Part shown: piece after piece, positions 7,697 through 17,059 of the stretch
Layout of the letters: each line of letters begins with the position of its first letter
Numbering within the stretch: position 1 is the stretch's first letter
Source of the DNA: Paenibacillus mesophilus
Lineage (GTDB): Bacteria > Bacillota > Bacilli > Paenibacillales > NBRC-103111
NCBI RefSeq assembly: GCF_005938385.1
Contig: NZ_VCRA01000003.1
Coordinates: 310,001-374,000 of the forward strand
Length of the DNA: 64,000 bases
Reading direction: 5' to 3'
Made by a program: the position numbers and the translations under genes
Notes under the pieces: model-generated
Database searches by the model: none
What the model was told of the DNA's origin: nothing
Seen by the model: the letters and a program-made list of their open reading frames with translations, nothing else

Positions 7697-8713
7697 ATGA
7701 TTACGATTTACGATATCGCGAAGCGGGCGAACGTGTCGGCGATGACGGTGTCCCGGGTCATCAACAACTCCGGCCGGATCAGCGCGGGTACCCGGGAAAA
7801 AGTGAAACGGATTATGGAAGAGCTGAACTATATTCCGAATTCGACGGCTCGCAGCCTGGTGAAGCAGGAAACGAAAATGCTGTCTCTGCTTATTACCGAC
7901 ATCACCAACCCGTTCTTCACTACGCTCGCCAGAGGCGCGGAGGATGCCGCCCATCAGTTCGGCTACAAGCTGTTGTTCGGCAACAGCGACGAGAAGCTGT
8001 CCAAGGAAAAAGAATACGTGGACATGGTGCTGTCCACCCGCGTCGACGGGCTGCTGTTCGCCCCGGCTTCGGACGCTTCCGCCGAGCACCTCGCGATGCT
8101 GAATGTGCACCGGATTCCTTTCGTCCTCGTGGACCGTGAAGTTCCTGGCGTGGAAGCGGACATGGTTCTCGGAGAAAACCGCGCGGGCGCAGCCTCGCTT
8201 ACGGAATACCTCGTCTCGCTCGGCCATACGCGAATCGCGCTCGTGAACGGCCTCGGCACCGTATCCACCGCCAGGGAACGCCATGCCGGTTATCGCGAAG
8301 CGCTGGAACGTCACCGAATTCCGTACGATGAATCGATCATACTGGAATATGGCTACAACCGTTTCGACGACCTGGATCAACTGGACCGGATCCTTCGTAT
8401 GCCCGATCCGCCCACCGCCATATTCGCCGCCAATAATATGCTGGCCGTCAGCATTATCGGCTACTTGCGGGACAAAGGGATCGGCGTTCCCGAGCATATG
8501 TCCGTCGTCTGCTTCGAGGACGTGGGCATGGCTTCGAAGCTGGACCCGTTCCTGACGGTCGCGGTACAGCCGGCTTATGAGTTCGGCTATCGGGGCATTC
8601 GGCTCCTGATCGAACGAATTCGCAGTAAAGATGAAATGGAACGGCGGGTCATCCGGCTACCTTCGGATATGATTGTCCGCAAGTCGGCCGGGGCTCCGCC
8701 GGATCGATTATAA
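7697..8713 (+). CDS. LacI family transcriptional regulator
   Basis: A 338-residue repressor. Residues 2-25 are the LacI helix-turn-helix ('TIYDIAKRANVSAMTVSRVI') and the hinge helix follows near residue 50. The remainder is a periplasmic-binding-protein-like effector domain ('LSLLITDITNPFFTTLARG', 'VDGLLFAPASD', 'PTAIFAANNMLAVS'). AAGGACGG sits before the ATG. It probably represses itself and the divergent aldehyde dehydrogenase in response to a sugar or related ligand. The small membrane protein gene follows after 28 nt. Confidence 0.92.
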   Translation: MITIYDIAKRANVSAMTVSRVINNSGRISAGTREKVKRIMEELNYIPNSTARSLVKQETKMLSLLITDITNPFFTTLARGAEDAAHQFGYKLLFGNSDEKLSKEKEYVDMVLSTRVDGLLFAPASDASAEHLAMLNVHRIPFVLVDREVPGVEADMVLGENRAGAASLTEYLVSLGHTRIALVNGLGTVSTARERHAGYREALERHRIPYDESIILEYGYNRFDDLDQLDRILRMPDPPTAIFAANNMLAVSIIGYLRDKGIGVPEHMSVVCFEDVGMASKLDPFLTVAVQPAYEFGYRGIRLLIERIRSKDEMERRVIRLPSDMIVRKSAGAPPDRL

Positions 8714-8741
8714 ATCATTCGCACAAGAAAGGATGTCGACC

Positions 8742-8942
8742 GTGGGTACCGTCAACGTTTCCGGGCTTGAACCCGGCTTCTTCATTACCGTCGCCATATT
8801 CATCTTATTTATTTTGTCCATGCTCGGGATGGGAGTACTTAGCCTGTTCCAGCAAAAGGTTCGTCCCGGCATCGCGTACTTTGCAGCCGGCGTCGCGGGA
8901 ATTATTGTTTTTGCCGTCGTGATCAACGTAATGTACGTCTGA
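8742..8942 (+). CDS. small two-helix membrane protein of unknown function
   Basis: A 66-residue protein. I set the start at GTG 8742 because AAGAAAGG lies 9 nt upstream; an in-frame ATG at 8733 has no room for a ribosome site. Two hydrophobic stretches are visible: 'GFFITVAIFILFILSMLGMG' and, after the basic linker 'LFQQKVRPG', 'IAYFAAGVAGIIVFAVVINV'. By the positive-inside rule the QQKVRPG loop is cytoplasmic. It follows the LacI gene and converges on the helicase gene with a 7-nt gap. I do not recognise the family. Confidence 0.65.
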   Translation: MGTVNVSGLEPGFFITVAIFILFILSMLGMGVLSLFQQKVRPGIAYFAAGVAGIIVFAVVINVMYV

Positions 8943-8949
8943 CCTTGGC

Positions 8950-11900
8950 TCATACGCTTCTCAAGCTGCTCGGCCACAATACGAACGAATCGCGGTCGGA
9001 CTCCGCACCGATGCGCCTGAACAGGTCGGCTGCTTCGGTATTCGGGGCGGCCGCGCCGTTCCAGCTGGCCACAACGATTTTACGCAAGCCGGATTGCCGC
9101 ATCATGACGCGGATCGCCTCCAGTACGACCTCGGCTTCCTCCCCTTCTTTCGCACACGGTCCGGAATCGACCGTCACGAACCGTTTCCCGTTATTCTCGA
9201 TCCACAACACCCAGCGGCCCCGCCGAAAAACGAGATAATTGCCGGGCTTGCGCGCGAACGACGCCGTCGTCTGCTCCGGCCACTTCAGCATTGCCCCGTA
9301 AGGGTTGGCGGGATCGACGGAAGACAGGACGACCGTCTCCTCCTTGATAGAAGCCGGAGGTTGTCTCAGCCGCTCCACCGTCTCCATGGTCGATACTTGC
9401 ATATGCGTAATGCCGTCGATCCAGAATCCTTTGGCGAGCATTCCCCAATCTTCCAGCTTGCGCATCGTGTCCTGCAAGTTGGCCGCTTCCGATGGAAGAT
9501 GCCGCACAAGGATGTCCCGCGTGATGACCCCATAGCTTTGCAGCAGATGATGAATCCACGCGACGACCGTCTTCTCCTGCGAGCCCGCCGACACGGCATC
9601 CGATGCGGCGCCGCTCTCCGCCGGCGCAATCGCATACCACCTTCCCAAACCCGATTGGAACCCTTTTCTTGCGGACGTGCGTGCTCCCGCGCCCTGGCCG
9701 TGCATACGGATCGGAGCAAACTGATCGTTGGACACGCGCCCTTCCCAGACGAGACGCAGCAGCTTCTCCATCAGCTCGGAAGGAGCCAGTCCCGTATCCC
9801 GGCTGAGACCGGTCAAGAAGCTCGCTCCTTTGCTGCGGAGCAGCGCAAGTAGCTCCGGTTCGGCCGATGCTCCGTCCGTATGCGCGAATGGGGCGTAAAG
9901 CTCCTTCGAGTCGGCCAGAAAAAAGGCGATCCGCCCTTCCTTCTCCCCTTCATCCTTCCGGCCGAGCCATATCGCCTCGCCGCCGGCGCACAGCAGATCG
10001 AGCATATCCTTCTTATAATCGGCTACCCGCAAAGGAAAGACGAACGATTCCCAGTGCGATACCGGCAAAAAGTGGCCCTGCAGACCGGCAATCGCCTGAC
10101 GCAGCCCGTCGATCCCGGACAAACGGCTGTCCGGCGATACGTGCTGTAGTCCGAGCAGCAGCTCGCAATACCGGTCCGGCCGTACCGGTTCGGCTCTCCG
10201 GCGCATTTGTCCAATCGAGAACCGCAGCAGCCTGGATGCGGCGCTCCGGCTCGTCCAGATCGGCTCCTCGGTCGATTCGGCGAACGGAGAACGTTCAATC
10301 GTACCGTCTTCCTCCCATTTGCGGATCCACTCGTCGGCCCGTTCCTTCGCTATATCGTATCGCTCGGCGAGCTGATCCGACGTAAAGGCGATTTGCCTCT
10401 CGACATACCGTCTCAAAATAAAGGAGGCCGAAACCGGGTCACCGGGAAAAGCGGCATACGTTTCCGTTTCGTCCGAGCAGATCCACCTGCGCTCGCCGCG
10501 TATCGTCACTTCCGTTATGCGCCTTGTTTCCCGCAGCTGTTCCAGCGGCTGTTCGGCCGGAGTATCCGAACCGAGCCGGTTGCGAACCTCGCCCAAAGTC
10601 AAATCGCCCTGCCGCTTCAATAATCGGTACAGCCGATCGACCGGATCGGGCGGCCGGACCGTAATCGTCCGTTCGGCGCTATCCTCCCCAGGCTGCCCGG
10701 ACTCGTCGTAATGCTGCTGCGGCCGGGCTGCGGGATTGTATTCGAAGCCGCCGTCTATCCAAGCTTGAGCTTCCTCCGAGTCCATTATCCCTTGAAACGC
10801 CGACGGCTCGAAAAACTGCCCGGCCAGCTGCTTGCTGACCGTAAGGAGCCGGTACTGGATATCCTGCGGGACGGCATCGGACTCATAAATCGCCGTATTG
10901 ACGAACTCCCATACGAACTGGGAGGCGAACGGCGACGGATAGCCGGTATGGCGCGTCTCGAACTTGACCTCGCCGCTGTGAAGCCCTCTCAGCAGCTCCT
11001 TGACCTGTTGCGGATCGAGCGAGTCATACATGCAGATCCTCATCGTTTCGCGGATGAGCGGGAATTTGTCGGCATAGGGCAGCGATTCCTCCAGCAGCCG
11101 TTCGCTTCTCATCCGCTGCTTCCACAGCGGAATTCGGGAGAAGCCGCGCGCAAGCAGCAGCGATGTTTGCGCCAGATGGCGGAACGTAATGCCGAACAGC
11201 GGAGACGAAGGAATCGCCTCGGCCAGCAGCTCTTCCAAATTATCCTCGGTTACGTTCAGCCATAAATCGGCATAAGCCGGCTTCCAATCCGAGAAAATGA
11301 ACTCGATTCCGTTATCGCGCACATAGGCGTACAGCTTCGATTCCGCCCTCGCTTCGTACAGACGCTGAAGCGCAAGCAGCCACGTACGGTTCGTTCTGCG
11401 CCCGAACATCGTATGAAGGACGAGATGATGCCGCTTCACGTCGTCCTCGTAGTGCTCGACTACGATTTTGCGGTGATGCGGCACGATGCATGCGGACTTC
11501 TGCGCTTCGACAAGCCCCGCGAGCGAAGCGGCGGCATGCTCGTCCATCCTGTATTCCGCCATCAGCCATGCAGTCGTTGTCGCCTCGGCCTCCGACCCGG
11601 CTCTCTGCTCCAAATGCTCCAGCAGCTCCCCGACTTTGCGGGACAGCTTGTACGATCTGCCGACGCCGTCTCCCCGCCAAAAAGGAATTTCGCTGAACGC
11701 GTTGGCCGCTACTTCGGAAGCGTATATGCGATCGCCTTTGATCGAAACGATCCGGTAAGAGGACGTCCCCAATTGAAACACGTCTCCGACCCGGCTCTCG
11801 TGTACGTACTCTTCGTCCAATTCGCCCAAATGGACCCGCGCATCGGCATGATATACCGGATAGGCGGAGCTTTGCGGGATCGTTCCGGCTCCGGTGAGCA

Positions 11901-13431
11901 CGGCCGCGGACGTTTGGCGAATCCCCCGCAGCAGCCCGCTTTCGCGATCCCATTCCAGCAGCGGCCGGCAATGCGGGTAATACCCGGCCAGAATGCGCAG
12001 CGCTTCCGTCAACCGGTCCGTCGACACATTCCGGAAGCTGTCGCTGCGGCTCACCAGAGCGAGCAAATCGCCGACCGGCCATTCCCCTGCCGCCACCATC
12101 GCCGCCGCCTGCTGGCAAAAAACGTCGATCGTTCCTTCGGGAATACGGATTTCCTCGATTCTCCTCGCCGCAATTTCTTTGGCAAGAACGGCGCATTCGG
12201 CCAATTGGCCGCGATGGCGGGCCACGATAATTCCGCGGCTTACGTCTCCGACCGAATGTCCGGCCCGGCCGATTCGTTGGATGCCCGACGCGGCGGATTG
12301 CGGCGAATCGATCTGGATGACCAGATCGACATGCCCTACATCGATGCCGAGCTCCAAGGACGATGTCGCAACGAGACAGCGAAGCGTACCGTCCTTGAGC
12401 GCCTTCTCCGTCTCCAGCCTCCGCTCGCGGGACACGCTGCCGTGATGGGAGCGCGCCATTTCGACGCCGGCATGGTCGTTCAGATGGAGCGTCACCCGCT
12501 CGCACAGCCTGCGGTTGTTTACGAAAATAAGTACGGAGCGGCTGCCTTCCATCAGCTCCATCAGCCGGCCGGCGATAACGGTCCATATTTCCGACCGTTT
12601 CCCTCTCGCCGATATCACTTCAGGCATCGTGACGGTCACGTCGAACGTCTTCGCCATCGCGCTTTCCACGATCGTAACCGGACGCTCCCGGAGTTCCGGA
12701 CGTCCGTTGCCCGCTCCGGCCTCTGGCACGTCCGTCCATCCGCCGAGATAGCGCGCTACCCGCTCCATCGGATTGATCGTCGCGGATATGCCGATGCGCT
12801 GCAGCGGCCGGCCGCACAAATGCTCAAGACGCTCCAACGTAACGGACAGATGCATGCCGCGCTTGTCCTCCGCCAAGTCGTGGATTTCGTCCACGATCAC
12901 TTGCTCCACCGTGCGGAGCGTTTGCCTCGCCTTCTCGGAGGCAAGCAAAATATAGAGCGATTCCGGCGTCGTCACAAGCACGTCGGGAGGATTCCGCAGC
13001 ATCGAGGCTCTCGTGCTCTGGGTCGTATCCCCGGTCCGGACTCCAGCGCTAATGCGAGTCCAAGGCGTGCCGGAATGTTCCTCGTATCGCCGGCCGTACT
13101 GCTCCAGCTCCTTAACGAAGCCGAGCATATGGTCATGGATATCGTTGTTCAGCGCCTTTAACGGGGTTACATACAGCAGGCGGACGCCGGCAGCGCCGTG
13201 CTCGCTCCTCCCGAGTGCGATCCGGTTCATGCAAGGGAGCAGTGCGGCCAAAGTTTTACCCGAACCGGTAGGCGCAGCCAGCAGCACATTGTGACCGGAC
13301 GTTACAGGCTCCCACGTTCTTCGCTGAATATCAGTAGGCTGGCCGAATTTGTCCCGAAACCATGCCGCAATTACGGGATGACAGCCTCGTCCCGGCCCCT
13401 CGGCCGTCTCCCATCCTATTATGTCGCTCAT
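8950..13431 (-). CDS. lhr: Lhr-type large superfamily 2 helicase
   Basis: At 1493 residues this matches full-length bacterial Lhr. The amino-terminal RecA1 domain has the Q-motif region 'PTDIQRRTW', Walker A APTGSGKT (residues 53-60) and the DEIH box in 'VIVDEIHDLAEDKRG'. RecA2 carries 'LVATSSLELGIDVGHVD' and 'QRIGRAGHSVGDVSRG' (motifs V and VI). The rest is the winged-helix, Lhr-specific and long carboxy-terminal region. Lhr is an ATP-dependent 3'-5' translocase tied to DNA repair in mycobacteria and E. coli. The ATG follows GGCGGG. It appears monocistronic, convergent with the small membrane protein. Confidence 0.93.
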   Translation of the reverse strand: MSDIIGWETAEGPGRGCHPVIAAWFRDKFGQPTDIQRRTWEPVTSGHNVLLAAPTGSGKTLAALLPCMNRIALGRSEHGAAGVRLLYVTPLKALNNDIHDHMLGFVKELEQYGRRYEEHSGTPWTRISAGVRTGDTTQSTRASMLRNPPDVLVTTPESLYILLASEKARQTLRTVEQVIVDEIHDLAEDKRGMHLSVTLERLEHLCGRPLQRIGISATINPMERVARYLGGWTDVPEAGAGNGRPELRERPVTIVESAMAKTFDVTVTMPEVISARGKRSEIWTVIAGRLMELMEGSRSVLIFVNNRRLCERVTLHLNDHAGVEMARSHHGSVSRERRLETEKALKDGTLRCLVATSSLELGIDVGHVDLVIQIDSPQSAASGIQRIGRAGHSVGDVSRGIIVARHRGQLAECAVLAKEIAARRIEEIRIPEGTIDVFCQQAAAMVAAGEWPVGDLLALVSRSDSFRNVSTDRLTEALRILAGYYPHCRPLLEWDRESGLLRGIRQTSAAVLTGAGTIPQSSAYPVYHADARVHLGELDEEYVHESRVGDVFQLGTSSYRIVSIKGDRIYASEVAANAFSEIPFWRGDGVGRSYKLSRKVGELLEHLEQRAGSEAEATTTAWLMAEYRMDEHAAASLAGLVEAQKSACIVPHHRKIVVEHYEDDVKRHHLVLHTMFGRRTNRTWLLALQRLYEARAESKLYAYVRDNGIEFIFSDWKPAYADLWLNVTEDNLEELLAEAIPSSPLFGITFRHLAQTSLLLARGFSRIPLWKQRMRSERLLEESLPYADKFPLIRETMRICMYDSLDPQQVKELLRGLHSGEVKFETRHTGYPSPFASQFVWEFVNTAIYESDAVPQDIQYRLLTVSKQLAGQFFEPSAFQGIMDSEEAQAWIDGGFEYNPAARPQQHYDESGQPGEDSAERTITVRPPDPVDRLYRLLKRQGDLTLGEVRNRLGSDTPAEQPLEQLRETRRITEVTIRGERRWICSDETETYAAFPGDPVSASFILRRYVERQIAFTSDQLAERYDIAKERADEWIRKWEEDGTIERSPFAESTEEPIWTSRSAASRLLRFSIGQMRRRAEPVRPDRYCELLLGLQHVSPDSRLSGIDGLRQAIAGLQGHFLPVSHWESFVFPLRVADYKKDMLDLLCAGGEAIWLGRKDEGEKEGRIAFFLADSKELYAPFAHTDGASAEPELLALLRSKGASFLTGLSRDTGLAPSELMEKLLRLVWEGRVSNDQFAPIRMHGQGAGARTSARKGFQSGLGRWYAIAPAESGAASDAVSAGSQEKTVVAWIHHLLQSYGVITRDILVRHLPSEAANLQDTMRKLEDWGMLAKGFWIDGITHMQVSTMETVERLRQPPASIKEETVVLSSVDPANPYGAMLKWPEQTTASFARKPGNYLVFRRGRWVLWIENNGKRFVTVDSGPCAKEGEEAEVVLEAIRVMMRQSGLRKIVVASWNGAAAPNTEAADLFRRIGAESDRDSFVLWPSSLRSV

Positions 13432-13598
13432 CTATTACCCGCCTTTCCGTATCCGAACGAATGTATGTTCCGATTATATCACGGATTTCCTGAATATTGA
13501 AAAAATTCGTCACCCTTGGCGGTTCCATGTTGAAGTGCAAATATTCCGAATAAAAGGATAAAGAATTCGGCTTGCGGCCCGGTTATGATTACAGTAAG

Positions 13599-13704
13599 AA
13601 AAACGTCTATCGACGTACTTCAAGGATGAGCGACCGCGTTTAAGAGGAAGTTTCTCTTGGTAAAGAATGTCGTATTTCGCTTTTCACTTTAGCGAATTTT
13701 AAAC
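13599..13704 (+). repeat. three-hairpin repeat 'A', copy 1 (empty site)
   Basis: This element occupies the 307-bp gap before the Tat protein gene. It opens with CGTC-tatc-GACG, then the invariant block CAAGGATGAGCGACCGC, then AAGAG-gaagttt-CTCTT, and closes with TTCGCT...AGCGAA. The same order is found at 37085-37252, where extra sequence splits it. It could be a structured RNA leader or a mobile palindrome. Confidence 0.6.
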
Positions 13705-13737
13705 ATACGTTAACGAAAAAAAAGGAGCGATGCACAA

Positions 13738-15372
13738 TTGGACCAACAAACAGGAACGAATCGACCCGAAAGCGCGGGTAAGTATGAAGCGGGCCGCGGG
13801 AAGCGGCTGACCCGGAGAAAGCTGCTCGCTTCGATGGGCATGGCGGGGGCCGCTCTCGCTTGCGGAACCGCGATCCGGCAAACGATGGGCGACGCCGGCC
13901 CCGTCGGCTCGATGACTACGGTATCGGCTGCGACTTATTCCACACCTCAGCCCGCCCCGGCTTACCCGGAGGTCGATTTCGTCAAGCTTCTCCGCGATCA
14001 TAACGAAACGGCTCCCGCCCTGTACGCGCAAGTGACCGGCAACCGCAGCGTGGATGTGTTGATCCCGTTCAAAGGAAAACGCAGCGCCCACTACTCTTTT
14101 GCCAAAGATCCGAACGATGATTTTATCAAGCTGATGGGAGGCTCGGTGTCCAGCATCGAAACGGACTATATATCGACCGGAGCGGTAGATTACGCCTCCA
14201 AAACCGGAACATGGGTAACGGGCTTTCCGCCGAACGATTATACGATCCAGGTCGGAGCGACGTTCACGCTGACGTTCGTCGGCACCGGGTTCGACTTCCA
14301 GCATTATACCGATAACCGGGGCGGCGTCTGGGAGTTCAGCGTAGACGGCGCAGCGGCCGCGACTATCAGCACGCATGTTGATGCGGTATCCCCCGCCAGA
14401 ATCGTATCGAACGTAGCTCTGCAGCCGGTCGTCCGGGGCTTGGCTAACGGCAGCCATACTGTCGTCGCGACATTCAAGGGCGACGATCCGGCTCATGCTC
14501 CATCTAGCGGAACGGGAACTTCGAGAGGCTGGGTGCGCAATGCGGCGAACTATGCGAACAAAGACGACAAATACCGGACGGCGATCGTTTACGGACCGAC
14601 CCAGTCGACTAGGCCGATCAAGCTGTTCGAGGCGCTGCATGCGTGGAGCAACAAGGAATTCGCATTAAACGTCACGCCGACCGGCTCCGGCTACCCTGCC
14701 CAGTGGCTGCCCGAGCACGTGAATGTCGCAACCGTGTTCGCCGTCTCCCAGCACGTTTATTTCGACGATACGGAAATCACGAATTGGACCCCCGAAGCGA
14801 CCATTCGCCCTGTCCAATCGGTCAAAATCGTGCAGCAGCTGATCGGGAGGCACCCGAACGATCCGGCGAACCCGGTCGCCGAAATTTATTGCGTTCACAC
14901 CGTCAACGCTGGCGGCGTGTCGGTCAAAGCCAAAATCAAATGGTTGAGAGCGGTTACAATTTCGGCCGGCTACGGCATGATGTTCCCGGTTGCGGGATCG
15001 TTTGCCAGCAAGTTCGTAACAAGCTTAGGCGGTACTTACGATGCGACGGCGACAAATGGAAGCGCTACAGATTTGACAGAGAACGACCGGTCTGCAAGCT
15101 ACGCATACGTCCATGGCCATACGGGAACGAACGGCGAACCGGATACCGTAGTCGCCATGACGGTTCACGATATCGCGAAGACGTTCCGGTACGGGCTTCC
15201 CGGGCGCAGAAGCACGGGCTCGATCGTCTGGCTGCAGCACCGGGACGCCACTATGCAGAAGGTGTATCCGCATGTATTCGATCGTCACGACGCCGCTGCC
15301 GGGGACACGTACGAATGCGGCGGGACGTACTTTATCGGCGAGCTTCCGCTGGCCAGCCGTTTTTATGGGTGA
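13738..15372 (+). CDS. Tat-exported protein of unrecognised family with a beta-sandwich-like insert
   Basis: A 544-residue protein starting at TTG 13738, 12 nt after AAAGGAG. A twin-arginine signal spans residues about 21-44 (LTRRKLLASMGMAGAALACG); ACG could also be a lipobox. Residues about 75-145 and 303-540 match the next gene at well over half of positions ('LLRDHNE', 'PFKGKRSAHY', 'WSNKE', 'YFDDTEI', 'GYGMMFPV', 'GGTYFIGELP'). Residues about 146-302 are extra. They look like a carbohydrate-binding-type beta sandwich ('GFDFQHYTDNRGGVWEFSVDG', 'GLANGSHTVVATFKG'). It is probably folded with a cofactor or metal before export. Function unknown. Confidence 0.8.
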   Translation: MDQQTGTNRPESAGKYEAGRGKRLTRRKLLASMGMAGAALACGTAIRQTMGDAGPVGSMTTVSAATYSTPQPAPAYPEVDFVKLLRDHNETAPALYAQVTGNRSVDVLIPFKGKRSAHYSFAKDPNDDFIKLMGGSVSSIETDYISTGAVDYASKTGTWVTGFPPNDYTIQVGATFTLTFVGTGFDFQHYTDNRGGVWEFSVDGAAAATISTHVDAVSPARIVSNVALQPVVRGLANGSHTVVATFKGDDPAHAPSSGTGTSRGWVRNAANYANKDDKYRTAIVYGPTQSTRPIKLFEALHAWSNKEFALNVTPTGSGYPAQWLPEHVNVATVFAVSQHVYFDDTEITNWTPEATIRPVQSVKIVQQLIGRHPNDPANPVAEIYCVHTVNAGGVSVKAKIKWLRAVTISAGYGMMFPVAGSFASKFVTSLGGTYDATATNGSATDLTENDRSASYAYVHGHTGTNGEPDTVVAMTVHDIAKTFRYGLPGRRSTGSIVWLQHRDATMQKVYPHVFDRHDAAAGDTYECGGTYFIGELPLASRFYG

Positions 15373-15475
15373 ACCGGTACACCATAGACAAAGGAGATCG
15401 ATCATCAACAGCGACAAGACTGCCGACGAGGAGCGGCAGCCTGTTATCGCAAATTGGCAAGCTAACTCCATAAGG

Positions 15476-15507
15476 AACGGGTCTCTTTGTGATAAAGAGG
15501 CTCGTTT
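15476..15507 (+). terminator. terminator after the Tat-exported protein gene
   Basis: AACGGGTCTCTTT, loop gtgat, AAAGAGGCTCGTT. The stem is about 12 bp and ends in TTT, some 100 nt after the stop at 15372 and before the paralogous gene. Confidence 0.6.
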
Positions 15508-15668
15508 ATGGGTCAGTGGCGGCGGATTCGCTTCAGCCATAACGACTACCGCCGCTTGCTGTCAATTCAGTTAACGAGTAAAAAATAAATATAGTGAATA
15601 GGTCTGAATTCGCTATGGAAACATTTTCCGAGGGAGGTTATGATAGACCCATAAGGAGTGATGTTAAC

Positions 15669-16727
15669 GTGAACAATCAGACGATTCCGTATGACGCGAA
15701 CGGTGCTCGTGCCTCCGAATCCGCTGCGCAAGAGCAAACGGATTACGTTCAACTATTAAAAGATCATAACGAAATTCCCGACACGCTATATGCCAAAGTG
15801 ACGGGAGACCGCATCGCCGAAGTGCTCGTACCATTTAAAGGAAACCGGTGCGCCCATTACGGCTTCGGCAAAAACCGCAACGACGACTTCATCTTGTTCC
15901 GGAACGGGGCCGTCTCCGACCTGGAGCCGGTCGCGTTATCCACTGGCGGACAAGGGTTCGCCGCCGTCAAACGTTTCGACGTGTTGATGCCATGGAGCAA
16001 CAAGGAATACGCCATTTGCGTCTCCCCGGCGGAATCCGGATACAAGCATCAATGGCTGCCCGAGCATAATCAAGTCGGAACGGTATTCGCCGGAACGCAG
16101 CGCCTCTATTTCGACGATACGGAAATAGCGGAGTGGGCGCCGGATGAAGCGTTCCGCCCCGTACAATCCATACGGATCGAACAGCGCATGTTGGGCATTC
16201 ATCCCGATGACCCGTCGGCTCCCGTCGCCGAAATCGATTGCTCGCATACCGTCGACCGCAATGGGGTACATGTCCGCTCCGCCATCCGTTGGCTCCGGCC
16301 CGTTTCGATCGCGGCAGGGTACGGCATGATGTTTCCTGTCGTCGGTTCGTTCGTCGACAAGCTCGCTACCGGCCACGGTAATCTATACGAAGCGACCGCG
16401 ACGGACCGGAGCAAGACGAATCTGATCGAAGACGACCGTTCGGAGAGCTACGCTTTCATCCATACGCCGGAAGGCCCCGACGGCCAGCATGAAACGATAG
16501 CCGCCATGAACGTTCACGACATCGCCGCAACGTTTCGATACGGTCAGGAAGGACGGCGCCGGAACAACTCCGTCGTATGGATCGAGCACCGGAACGAAGC
16601 GATCCAGAAGCTGTACCCGCAAGTATACGACAACCATACGGTACTTCCGGGGGAAACATACGAAGCGTCGGGCACTTACTTTATCGGCGAGCTTCCGATC
16701 GCGAAGCAATGGTGGAGACAACAGTAG
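15669..16727 (+). CDS. leaderless paralogue of the Tat-exported protein; unrecognised family
   Basis: A 352-residue protein from GTG 15669, 10 nt after AAGGAG. An upstream in-frame ATG at 15615 lacks a ribosome site. It is colinear with the preceding gene ('DYVQLLKDHNE', 'VLVPFKGNRCAHYGF', 'MPWSNKEYAI', 'YFDDTEIAEWAP', 'AGYGMMFPVVGSF', 'GTYFIGELPIAK') but lacks both the Tat signal and the roughly 155-residue insert. It is predicted cytoplasmic, unless exported with its partner. Conserved His, Asp and Glu residues ('FDDTEI', 'VHDIA', 'WIEHR') hint at an enzyme, but I cannot name the family. Confidence 0.75.
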   Translation: MNNQTIPYDANGARASESAAQEQTDYVQLLKDHNEIPDTLYAKVTGDRIAEVLVPFKGNRCAHYGFGKNRNDDFILFRNGAVSDLEPVALSTGGQGFAAVKRFDVLMPWSNKEYAICVSPAESGYKHQWLPEHNQVGTVFAGTQRLYFDDTEIAEWAPDEAFRPVQSIRIEQRMLGIHPDDPSAPVAEIDCSHTVDRNGVHVRSAIRWLRPVSIAAGYGMMFPVVGSFVDKLATGHGNLYEATATDRSKTNLIEDDRSESYAFIHTPEGPDGQHETIAAMNVHDIAATFRYGQEGRRRNNSVVWIEHRNEAIQKLYPQVYDNHTVLPGETYEASGTYFIGELPIAKQWWRQQ

Positions 16728-16773
16728 CAAGATGAAATGATGGAGATGAGTGACACGGTCCCCCTCTCCGAAG

Positions 16774-16920
16774 TGGAAAACATGCATCTATTTTCGGCGA
16801 TAACAACTATAACAGGCGCATCAACTGGAAAACATGCATGTAATCTGCGCCATTCGTGCAAATCCGGCTACTTGGGCCGCAAATAACTGGAGGTTCTCCC
16901 TTATACACCAGCACATTCAC
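16774..16920. repeat. intergenic repeat with GGAAAACATGCAT units, copy 1
   Basis: The 16728-17059 gap holds no credible gene. GTGGAAAACATGCAT at about 16774 recurs as CTGGAAAACATGCAT about 50 bp later, and AACTGGAGGTTCTCC closes the block near 16900. The stretch 52269-52420 has the same order of motifs. Confidence 0.45.
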
Positions 16921-16985
16921 AAAAAACGTTGAAAGAACTGTACCTTTTCCATTTCGTGCAGACTGAACTTATTTTGCACCTAATC

Positions 16986-17015
16986 AAAACCCCCAGCCCA
17001 TATGGACCGGGGGTT
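16986..17015 (-). terminator. terminator of the nucleotidyltransferase gene
   Basis: AACCCCC (16988-16994) pairs with GGGGGTT (17009-17015) around a 14-nt loop. Read on the minus strand it ends GGGGGTTTTGATT, 45 nt past the stop at 17060. Confidence 0.8.
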
Positions 17016-17059
17016 CGCGCTATTGTCCACGTTTTGAAGTGTACCGTGGCCTTTTCGCG

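Noticed and set aside
8733..8942. ATG at 8733 as start of the small membrane protein
   Set aside because: The ribosome-binding AAAGG abuts this ATG directly; GTG 8742 has correct spacing.
11413..13161. Long open frame on the plus strand opposite the helicase gene (and others at 9867 and 12773)
   Set aside because: High-GC shadow of the Lhr helicase; Arg/His-rich composition, no ribosome site, no recognisable domain.
15505..15654. 9-bp inverted repeat TTATGGGTC / GACCCATAA between the paralogous genes
   Set aside because: Short and 130 bp apart; likely chance, with no other sign of an element.
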